Assembly (NCBI GenBank): GCA_964645005.1
Contig: CAZXYS010000012.1
Location: 41,293 to 105,292, forward strand
DNA: 64,000 nucleotides
Reading direction: 5' to 3'
From: CAZXYS01 sp964645005
Lineage (GTDB): Bacteria; Bacteroidota; Ignavibacteria; Kapaibacteriales; UBA2268
In this document: in pieces, positions 43,707-51,529 of the stretch
How positions within the stretch are numbered: position 1 is the stretch's first letter
How the letters are laid out: each line of letters opens with the position of its first letter
Notes under the pieces: generated by a model
Databases searched by the model: none
What the model saw: only the letters and a program-made list of their open reading frames with translations
Told to the model about the DNA's origin: nothing
Position numbers and translations under genes: made by a program

Positions 43707-46197
43707 AACTCCTTTCCAATATATTCGTTTCTTCAAAATGCCCGCTTTCGGGATCAATGACTACCGTCTTGATCTCGAAAGGCGTGAACTCCAACTCAAT
43801 TTCCTTCTCCAAAACTGGCACCTCAACTTTCACATCTCTCTTTATTCCTGTCGCTTCAAATAATCTCAGTACAGATTTGTTATCATTTTCTGCCTTTTTC
43901 AAGGTACTCATAATCACTGAACTATCAGACAATTTAATTCCCTGCTTCGCTTTATTGCCGCCGCCGGAGGGATAGCAGCACAGCGCCATCGGAAACTCCG
44001 CCTTTACCTGCGCTTCCATGTCAATGTTATCCAGCCTATCCTCGGCTTTCCCCGCATTCATCCAAAAACGGAACTTGCGCCTTCCCTGATCTATCCTTGG
44101 CTCATATCTGTCCTGCCTTAAAATCTGCTCATTTCCTTCCACAGGATGCCCCGCATAAGCAGGCGAACGCAGCAGAGACAGCCTTAACTCTCCATCCATA
44201 ATATCAAATCCATAAGTCCTGTCATTTATTATTGTCAGTGCATCCCTATTATTCTTCGAAATGATTGCAAGCCACTTCTGCGCAACTTTCTCATTGCCGC
44301 CGGATTCGAAATTTTCTCTGCCGTAAGCTGTTTGCCCAATACAGATCGGTTTCTTCAGGCTTTTAGGAACAGCCAATTTCAGCATTTTATCCTTCTCATT
44401 CCAGTGGACATCAGCTTCTATCTCAATTTCCGCCCCCTCCTTCGGAATTTTATATCTCACGCAAATCGCCGAATGATTATACTTGAACAAAGCCTCAACA
44501 ACAGTCCTTATCGCGCCGTCTTCGATTATTCTCACCGGTTTCAGCTTCTCCCCCGCTATTCCGGCGAAAGCGGCGCTCTCTTTTTCATTCATCAGCCTGA
44601 AATCACCCGCTATATCGCTGAACGAACTCATCCTCATCCCCCAAGGATCAGGATAGTCCTTCATCACCAAAAATTTAAAAGCGCCGGATTTAAGATAATT
44701 CTTCCCATCAACCTTATAAATCGAAGGCAAGCCGCTCTTCTTATCAATTTTAAACTCCATCCTATCATTTTTAAAATGGAAATTTCCCGGTGATTCCTGC
44801 TTTTCCTCTTTTGGAATTTTGTTCAAAAAACAGGGAAAGAGATTCATCGACGAAGCTTTCAAATTCGCTCTGAAAACCACCCTCTTCCTGTGATCATCCA
44901 AAATATTCGAGCCTTCCTTCTCAAGCTGGAAAGGAATCTCTTCCCCATTCTTATCATATATCTTTGGTATAAGAAATTTGTCCCGCTCAAAATTCGGCTC
45001 CGGCGGCTGGAACTCTGCGACAATAGTCTCTTCAACATCGTAAGGATGGTGATTATAGACATATATTGGAAATTCTCCTTCTTCTGCTGCTGCTTCTCCG
45101 GCAAGCAGCTTGAAAAACGCCTTTGACTTCAATCGCGAGCAAATCTCAAGCCCGTGATACAGCCGCTGCAGCGCATATTCCTCGACTTTTCTTATCGCTG
45201 TCCCCGGCAGCACATCATGAAATTCACAGAAGAGCATATCCTCCAGCACTTCCTGCAACTGCTCTTGTGGATACTCCATCAATCCCTGTGCCCACGCATT
45301 AGTGATAGTTTTCTCCGTAGAATAAAACTCATTTTCCAAATGACGGTGCTTATGCTTAACTTCCGCCATCGATGTATAGCAGCCCACTGCCCATGGATTC
45401 AGGCTTTTATCATATTTCGGCAGCTCATTTTCCCTGTCTTTCAAAATATTGAAATAATCTTCAGGCTTGCCATGAACTATTTCCCAATCCGGATTTTCTC
45501 TCTGAATTTCCTTGATATTCTCCAAATCTAACCTCGATGGACCGCCCCCGTGATTACCAATCCCCCAGAGAATCATCCCGAAATCACTCTCCGCATTATC
45601 TTTTAGCCAATTCTCAATCTTTTCACCGGCTTTACCGAGATATGTGTTATAGTGATCCGATGCGCGCCGGGCAATTATCTCCGAGCCGTCATATCCAGCC
45701 CAGATAAAATCATCATCCGGCAGTTCCAGCCACTTCCCGTCGGGTCGGCAGAAAAGATAGCCCGAATAGCCGGACTTCTTCAATATCTGCACCAGTCCGC
45801 GAGTATGCCCGAACGGATCAAAATTTATCGCAACCTCCGGCTCTACGCCGAACTTCTCCCTGAAATAATTCTTCCCGACTACTATCTGCCTGACTAAAGA
45901 CTCTCCCGCAGGCAAATTACAATCCGGCTGCAGGTACCATCCTCCCATGATATGCCATTTCGCCTGCGAAACAAGCCGCTTTATCCTTCCGAAAAGCTCC
46001 GGCTCATATTCCTCGACCCACTTGTACAGCAGCGCTTCATTATGATTGAAGACAAAGCCGTCATATTCCTCGCAAAATTCAGCGGCAGTCCTGAAGGTAG
46101 TCAGCGTTTCCGCAAGCCCTTCCTGCCACTGCCACAGCCACACCGGATCCAGATGCGCATTGCAGACGAGAATCAACTTTTTTTGAGCATCATTCAT
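43696..46197 (-). CDS. GH38 alpha-mannosidase
   Basis: 833 aa. The N-terminal catalytic domain carries AHLDPVWLW (14-22), with zinc-binding His-Asp, and the nucleophile region NFDPFGH (D127). A mid-section helical domain has a segment FCEFHDVLPGTAI, and the C-terminal beta-sandwich holds GEIEVEADVHW-type strands. GH38 enzymes hydrolyse alpha-mannosides in N-glycans or storage glycans. No signal peptide is seen, so the enzyme is cytoplasmic. No transporter or other glycosidase is adjacent; only the Gfo/Idh/MocA oxidoreductase follows, overlapping it. Confidence 0.92.
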   Translation of the reverse strand: MNDAQKKLILVCNAHLDPVWLWQWQEGLAETLTTFRTAAEFCEEYDGFVFNHNEALLYKWVEEYEPELFGRIKRLVSQAKWHIMGGWYLQPDCNLPAGESLVRQIVVGKNYFREKFGVEPEVAINFDPFGHTRGLVQILKKSGYSGYLFCRPDGKWLELPDDDFIWAGYDGSEIIARRASDHYNTYLGKAGEKIENWLKDNAESDFGMILWGIGNHGGGPSRLDLENIKEIQRENPDWEIVHGKPEDYFNILKDRENELPKYDKSLNPWAVGCYTSMAEVKHKHRHLENEFYSTEKTITNAWAQGLMEYPQEQLQEVLEDMLFCEFHDVLPGTAIRKVEEYALQRLYHGLEICSRLKSKAFFKLLAGEAAAEEGEFPIYVYNHHPYDVEETIVAEFQPPEPNFERDKFLIPKIYDKNGEEIPFQLEKEGSNILDDHRKRVVFRANLKASSMNLFPCFLNKIPKEEKQESPGNFHFKNDRMEFKIDKKSGLPSIYKVDGKNYLKSGAFKFLVMKDYPDPWGMRMSSFSDIAGDFRLMNEKESAAFAGIAGEKLKPVRIIEDGAIRTVVEALFKYNHSAICVRYKIPKEGAEIEIEADVHWNEKDKMLKLAVPKSLKKPICIGQTAYGRENFESGGNEKVAQKWLAIISKNNRDALTIINDRTYGFDIMDGELRLSLLRSPAYAGHPVEGNEQILRQDRYEPRIDQGRRKFRFWMNAGKAEDRLDNIDMEAQVKAEFPMALCCYPSGGGNKAKQGIKLSDSSVIMSTLKKAENDNKSVLRLFEATGIKRDVKVEVPVLEKEIELEFTPFEIKTVVIDPESGHFEETNILERSYEH

Positions 46198-46304
46198 TGA
46201 AATCTCTGTCGAATTAATTCTTAAATTTCAATAAATATACTCAAAAACTATTAATTTGTGAAAGAATTGAAATTTAATTTTTAATCATTTTACCTGTTAT
46301 TTCT

Positions 46305-46312
46305 TATCTTTG
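46305..46312 (+). promoter_or_regulatory. -7 element upstream of the LolC/E-like gene
   Basis: TATCTTTG matches TAnnTTTG and ends ten bases before the ATG at 46322, so the transcript would be almost leaderless. No clear -33 TTTG is found. Confidence 0.4.
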
Positions 46313-46321
46313 CTTTTTGTA

Positions 46322-47548
46322 ATGGATTTTAGAAGAGTAAAACATATAGCCAGAAGATTTTCCCAATCAGGCAGACGGCGTCGGTTCCTGAATTTTGCCC
46401 GTACGGTAGCTTTGTTAAGTGTTTTACTGGGTAGTATGGCGCTGATCATCTCACTCGCTGTCCTCGAGGGATTCGATACAGAATTGCGGAAACAAGCGAT
46501 AAATTTCCGCTCTCACATCACAATTACTGCATTTAACAACAGCGTGTTAAAGAATTATCAGGAAAATATCGAGATCATGAAAGAAAAGATCGGCGGCATA
46601 AAAAATGTCAGTCCTATAATTGAAAGGGAAGGTCTCGTGCGATCGGAAAAGTATTTTGAGGGAATAATTATCAGGGGTATTAAAAAAGAATACGATTTTT
46701 CTAAAATCGAAAATAATATGACCAAAAACAGGATGATTTTTCCATCTGACACTGCTAAAAGTGTGCTAATTGGAAAGCGTCTTGCTGATAAGCTTGAAGT
46801 GAAAGTTGGCGATAAACTCATTCTCTATACAATTGAACGAGATCAAAGCAGGGGGCTCCCCTCCACACATATATCCCGATTTACAGTCTCCGGAATTTAC
46901 AGCACAGGAATGGCGCAATATGATGATATCTATGTTTTTATGCCTTTTAAGACCGCCCGAAAATTCTTCCGGCTGCCGAAAAATACCATCACCACTTATG
47001 AAGTTGACGTGACCAATCTTGATAATATCGACATCATTGCAGCAAAAATTGAGGAAACTCTTGGCTATCCCCATTACGCGCGTACTGTCTTCGATATACA
47101 CCGCTCAATTTTTGCATGGATAGAACTGCAGAAAGAACCCATCCCGATTGTTCTCGGACTCATAAGCATCGTTGCGGTATTGAACATTATTACAACCCTG
47201 CTTATCACTGTCGTTGAAAAAACAGGTTCTATCGGTATTCTCCGCGCCCTTGGCATGAATAACAGGAATATCCTGTCAATCTTTATATACCAGGGAATTT
47301 CAATAGGAACATTGGGAACCCTTACCGGCTCTGCTATTGGCTTTTTAGTATGTTACATTCAGCAGAAATTCGGAATAATTAAACTCGAGGGTGATATTTA
47401 CTTCCTTGATACTCTGCCTATTGAATTCTCCGTCTGGCATTTTGTTATCGTCATAAGCGTATCAATCGCCCTGGCTTTCTTAGCTACACTAATCCCCTCA
47501 TTCATAGCTGTTAGAATCTCTCCGCTAAGAGCGATAAGATTTAAATAA
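46322..47548 (+). CDS. LolC/LolE-type ABC transporter permease
   Basis: FtsX-family permease of lipoprotein release systems. I choose the ATG at 46322 rather than the in-frame TTG at 46310, which overlaps a -7-like TATCTTTG. TM1 is near 27-49; the periplasmic MacB/PCD-like domain follows to about 255; three C-terminal TMs are near 265-290, 315-340 and 375-400. KTGSIGILRALGMNNRNI is the coupling-helix motif that contacts the ATPase. Length about 408 aa, as usual. No LolD ATPase is adjacent. Confidence 0.88.
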   Translation: MDFRRVKHIARRFSQSGRRRRFLNFARTVALLSVLLGSMALIISLAVLEGFDTELRKQAINFRSHITITAFNNSVLKNYQENIEIMKEKIGGIKNVSPIIEREGLVRSEKYFEGIIIRGIKKEYDFSKIENNMTKNRMIFPSDTAKSVLIGKRLADKLEVKVGDKLILYTIERDQSRGLPSTHISRFTVSGIYSTGMAQYDDIYVFMPFKTARKFFRLPKNTITTYEVDVTNLDNIDIIAAKIEETLGYPHYARTVFDIHRSIFAWIELQKEPIPIVLGLISIVAVLNIITTLLITVVEKTGSIGILRALGMNNRNILSIFIYQGISIGTLGTLTGSAIGFLVCYIQQKFGIIKLEGDIYFLDTLPIEFSVWHFVIVISVSIALAFLATLIPSFIAVRISPLRAIRFK

Positions 47549-47551
47549 AAA

Positions 47552-48442
47552 TTATTGATTTTTTCTTCGGTCATTTACTTTATTTTTATTCAGAAAATCA
47601 AAAATTGCTGAGAAATCTTTATCCGCAAGCCCTCTCATCTTTGCCAAACCAAATGTCTCTTTAACAGAATTGGTTGATGGCAGTGATACATTTTGCTCAT
47701 AAGCAGTCTTGGAGGCAAGGAAAAGATCCTTATGCATCCATTTCAATGGAAATTCCGCCTCGTAATTACCGGTTTGGAATTTTTCCTTTTTAGCTGACAA
47801 ATAAGACGCAGTTACCGGACCTCCCAGCAGAATCTCATATAATATCTCCTCCGGTAGATTCATTGCGGAGCCCAAAGCCATCGCCTCCGAAAATGCCTGC
47901 ATCGATTGTCCTAAAAGCATATTAATGACCATCTTCATAGCTGCTCCTGATCCATTCTCTCCCATGTGGAAAATATTTTTCCCCATTAGCTCGAGATATT
48001 CACGGATTTCTTTGAAATCCTTCTCGCTGCCGCCAACGAGAAAAGTAAGCTCACCCTTTTCGGCGGGAACTGTTGAACCGGCAACAGGTGTATCCATATA
48101 TCGTATCTTGTGTTTACGAGCTATTTCATTGATTTCTTTTGCAAATGAAGGATTAACAGTGGTACAATCAGCCCATATCGAATTCTCATTCATGTATTTA
48201 AGGAATCCGTCTTTACCGGCAGCTACTTCTCGGACAACTTCAGGCTCAGACAACATTGTGAAAACCACATTGCAATTTTTAGCAGCTTCTTTCGGTGAAT
48301 CCATGAACTCCGCACCGCTTTCGATCAACTTCTCAGCTTTCTCCTTAGTTCTGTTATATATACATAATTCATGTCCACCTTTGATCAAATTATTAGCCAT
48401 TCTGCTTCCCATGATACCAAGTCCGATGAAACCAATTTTCAT
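47552..48442 (-). CDS. beta-hydroxyacid dehydrogenase (3-hydroxyisobutyrate dehydrogenase/GLYR1-like)
   Basis: 296 aa. Rossmann motif FIGLGIMGSRMA (5-16), substrate motif MDTPVAGSTVPAEKGELT, and catalytic Lys in GSGAAMKMVINML. The family includes 3-hydroxyisobutyrate, tartronate-semialdehyde and succinic-semialdehyde/glyoxylate reductases. IYNRTKEKAE (about 28-37), with a basic residue after the second strand, hints at NADP. It converges with the LolC/E-like gene with a 3-base gap. The substrate cannot be fixed. Confidence 0.88.
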   Translation of the reverse strand: MKIGFIGLGIMGSRMANNLIKGGHELCIYNRTKEKAEKLIESGAEFMDSPKEAAKNCNVVFTMLSEPEVVREVAAGKDGFLKYMNENSIWADCTTVNPSFAKEINEIARKHKIRYMDTPVAGSTVPAEKGELTFLVGGSEKDFKEIREYLELMGKNIFHMGENGSGAAMKMVINMLLGQSMQAFSEAMALGSAMNLPEEILYEILLGGPVTASYLSAKKEKFQTGNYEAEFPLKWMHKDLFLASKTAYEQNVSLPSTNSVKETFGLAKMRGLADKDFSAIFDFLNKNKVNDRRKNQ

Positions 48443-48552
48443 AGAATCCCCTTATCATTAATTCTACTTTATTCATTTGGTATTACTAAACGAAGGAAGC
48501 AAACTATAATTTAATTTGGATTTTCATAAGTGAAAGAAATAAGCAATACAAG

Positions 48553-48753
48553 GTCATAACGAGCGGAGCAGGGCAAATAGAAAGAGGCTGAACTTATAGT
48601 ATTGGAATGTCGTACCTGCAAATGTCATTAGTTCCCGCTTTAGCAGGGCAGGAACCTGATAAAAATTCTCTCTTATCCATAGCAAAGCATAGCTAAATCC
48701 CGTTTCAGCAGGGGGATTCGAAAAATAGTCAAAAAGACTTTTGTGACAGCCTC
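48553..48753. repeat. GAGGCTG/CAGCCTC-bounded intergenic element with nested palindromes
   Basis: It starts with GTCATAACGAGCGGAGCAGG (48553). GAGGCTG (48584-48590) and CAGCCTC (48747-48753) form the outer inverted pair. CCCGCTTTAGCAGGG (48634-48648), bracketed by GTTCC/GGAAC, and CCCGTTTCAGCAGGG (48698-48712) are internal hairpins. It fills the 328-bp gap between the hydroxyacid dehydrogenase and the propeller protein genes. Confidence 0.75.
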
Positions 48754-48770
48754 CTATGCACTCTTCAATT

Positions 48771-51395
48771 TTACTTCTCAAGCATCAACTTGACGTAAGC
48801 ACTGTTACCGCCTGCACTAACAACGCAAATGTAAGCACCGGATGGCAACAAATTGCTTTTTGCAGTCAAACCATCCCAATGGAACTGATTCTCGCCGGCA
48901 TTAAGCTGACCTTCGAAGAGTTTTCTAACCACTCTGCCTTGAGTATCATAAATTTTAACTATACCTGATGCCTGTTCATCGAGATTGACGGTAATTTCGG
49001 ACTTATCTGTAAATGGATTGGGCGATGCCATTACGTCAATATTGCTTGCGGAGGCTAATGCCGTGTGCTCGCGGATGCCGGTGAATTCATCAATCTTGAA
49101 GTCCCAGATGCCTCTGCCGTAAGTTACGCAGCGGACTGTGTTTATTGCGGGTACGTATTCGACTTCCCAGTAAGTCTGGTCGGGGGTGTTGAATCCGGCG
49201 AGATCGTACCATTTATTTTCTTCAACTATGTAAACGTAAGGCCCCACCTGTGTCGCAGCAAAAATATAATTTTCATTGTCTATAAAAGTGAGGTCATAAA
49301 TTAGCGTATTCGGCAAGCCGCTATCCGCCGGAATAAAGGTCTGACCGTAATCATTTGAGAAATAAAATCCGGGATTGTTATAACCGGAACCGCCAATGTA
49401 GAGTTTACTTGATTCTTTGTCCGATGGTAATATTTTAGCGCCGTAGAAATAATGTCCGCCAAATTTATCTATTTTACTCATCGATTGCCAGCTTTTACCT
49501 TTGTCTGTTGATACATAGAAAATACCCGAATTTGTGATAACATAGAATAATTCGGGATCGGTCTTAGAAATTTCAAAAGTTGAAATTTTATCTGAATTAT
49601 TTTCACCGCTAAAATCGTAAGCCAACTCATCAGCTTTCAATGTGTCACCGGAAAAATGTACATCCCACAGACTTGTAGGATTGGATTTGCCGCCTGCCGC
49701 GATAAACGCCCGTTGCGGTTTATCCGGATCAGCGACTATCTTCGGCAGCCATAATCTGTTGGAATTATTCCGGAAACTCCATCTTCGTTGTTGCAGTTTA
49801 TCTCTTGTATTTGTATAATTTAACACGAATCCCGGATATACGCACCAGAGTGTTTCCCCCTCATCGCTGGAAATAAGGTGCCCATAATCACCGCTAATAG
49901 TCTGGTCAAATGACAAAGTACCTCCGGAATCAACGTCACACCGCTGAAATCCCTGATCCTGACTTCCTGTAAATATATAATTGTTATCCTTACCATGAGT
50001 GTAAACACTGTAATACTGGCTTATATTAAGTCCTCTTAGAGATATATTTTCAACTTTCATGATATAATCTTCAGATTTATAAAGACCTCCGTCAGTGGAT
50101 ATATAAGCAATTTCATTCTCATTTTCACCAGGTTGAATAAACAGATTTATCCCCGGAATATCCGCATGCAGCTTATTTTTCGGGTCGCCATAGTATTCTC
50201 CCCATCTATTCACCTTTGTCCAGGTCACTGCCTCATCATAACTCCTGAATAACTCTACACCGCCATAAAACAAAACGTTAGAGTGCTTTTGTGAAACCGC
50301 AAAACTGTTTATCATGAATGGATTAATATCAAGAGCTCCTTTGGCTTCCCAATTGTCTCCTTTATCTGATGACAGGTAAAAATGCGACTTGGGGCTTTCT
50401 CCAGTTCTTAGCACAGAATATAGTATTAGATCATTGTGTTCATCAAATGTTCCTTTCAGCATCACTGCCTTCAGTTTATTAAATTCCGAAACCGGAAGAT
50501 CACCAGTAAATATTTCGGTATTAATAATATTACCTGATCCATTTATCTGATGAACCGTATCTCTTTTCATAATATATAAATCCGAACTGTTGTCCCGTGG
50601 TGCCCAGAGATCAATAAGTCTGGCATTGATCGAAGTCGTATCATATTTCTCGAATGTCTCACCCTTATCATTCGAGCGATATATGGCTGTTATTGCTTTC
50701 CAGTCTTCTCTATCCCATGTTCTCGCAAGCACATAAATTGATTTCTGCGAGTTGTTCATCACTGCTCCTCGCCGTATCGAGCCCCAGAATTGGATATCAT
50801 CCAAGCCTTCTGCAGAATTCCATGTCAATCCTTCATCATCACTGAAATAGACTGTTTTCGAAGATACTACCAATATTCGATTTTTACCATCCTTTTTCAA
50901 TATCTTGATAAGACTTCCGGAAAATTTGTGGTAGTCGTTCAGACAGGTCCAGTTCTTACCTTCGAGTGTGCCGCGCCAGACATTGCCGCCCGCGGAGATG
51001 CCATATATCAATTTCCTGTCGAAATCGACATCGACGGTGATCATTCTTCCTGCGAGATTGTTACTGCCGCGTTCTGTCCATGCGCCAATGATTCTACCGC
51101 CGGCGACTTCTTCTCTGAGAATGCGGTCGCGATTCAGCTTGCCTTCTTCGAGTAGTTCTTTTCTTTGCGCATTTTTAATTCGATATTTCGACAGGCGTGT
51201 TTCGCGGTCGAGAATCTTCCAATCGACACCGGGCTCTGTTCTATGCATTAATTCGATCCATTCGCGGCGTTCTTTTTTGAGTTCGGGGTCATCTTCTCGG
51301 ATGAGGCTGTCGGGCGCCTGCGAAAAAAGCGGATTGTAAATGAATATGAATGCAAGAACTGCTGCTGACAATAGATTTCGTAGGTTTGTTTTCAT
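48771..51395 (-). CDS. secreted beta-propeller (BNR/sortilin-like) protein with T9SS sorting domain
   Basis: The ATG at 51393-51395 is chosen because it opens a clear signal peptide (NLLSAAVLAFIFIYNPLFSQA); the open frame extends 40 codons further upstream without a plausible signal. Multiple BNR/Asp-box-type strands appear (YFSDDEGLTWNSAEG, YRSNDKGETFEKYD, FYLSSDKGDNWEAKG, YVSTDKGKSWQSMSK, FSNDYGQTFIPAD). They indicate one or two large seven- to ten-bladed propellers. The C-terminal about 85 residues (ASPNPFTDKSEI ... YICVVSAGG) are a T9SS type A sorting domain. The protein is exported by T9SS; ligand unknown. Length 874 aa. Confidence 0.85.
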   Translation of the reverse strand: MKTNLRNLLSAAVLAFIFIYNPLFSQAPDSLIREDDPELKKERREWIELMHRTEPGVDWKILDRETRLSKYRIKNAQRKELLEEGKLNRDRILREEVAGGRIIGAWTERGSNNLAGRMITVDVDFDRKLIYGISAGGNVWRGTLEGKNWTCLNDYHKFSGSLIKILKKDGKNRILVVSSKTVYFSDDEGLTWNSAEGLDDIQFWGSIRRGAVMNNSQKSIYVLARTWDREDWKAITAIYRSNDKGETFEKYDTTSINARLIDLWAPRDNSSDLYIMKRDTVHQINGSGNIINTEIFTGDLPVSEFNKLKAVMLKGTFDEHNDLILYSVLRTGESPKSHFYLSSDKGDNWEAKGALDINPFMINSFAVSQKHSNVLFYGGVELFRSYDEAVTWTKVNRWGEYYGDPKNKLHADIPGINLFIQPGENENEIAYISTDGGLYKSEDYIMKVENISLRGLNISQYYSVYTHGKDNNYIFTGSQDQGFQRCDVDSGGTLSFDQTISGDYGHLISSDEGETLWCVYPGFVLNYTNTRDKLQQRRWSFRNNSNRLWLPKIVADPDKPQRAFIAAGGKSNPTSLWDVHFSGDTLKADELAYDFSGENNSDKISTFEISKTDPELFYVITNSGIFYVSTDKGKSWQSMSKIDKFGGHYFYGAKILPSDKESSKLYIGGSGYNNPGFYFSNDYGQTFIPADSGLPNTLIYDLTFIDNENYIFAATQVGPYVYIVEENKWYDLAGFNTPDQTYWEVEYVPAINTVRCVTYGRGIWDFKIDEFTGIREHTALASASNIDVMASPNPFTDKSEITVNLDEQASGIVKIYDTQGRVVRKLFEGQLNAGENQFHWDGLTAKSNLLPSGAYICVVSAGGNSAYVKLMLEK

Positions 51396-51529
51396 TTTTG
51401 TTTCTCTCAAGTAACTACTAATTGTGTTATAAATGTGACAACTAAAATAAGAATCTATTTTATAAAAAAAGATGTGCCACACTTCCCATGTATGGCACAT
51501 CTGATTTAAAGTCAAATATTTATAATATC

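Noticed and set aside
48771..51515. Longer version of the propeller protein starting at 51515
   Set aside because: The extra 40 residues precede a good signal peptide that starts at 51395.
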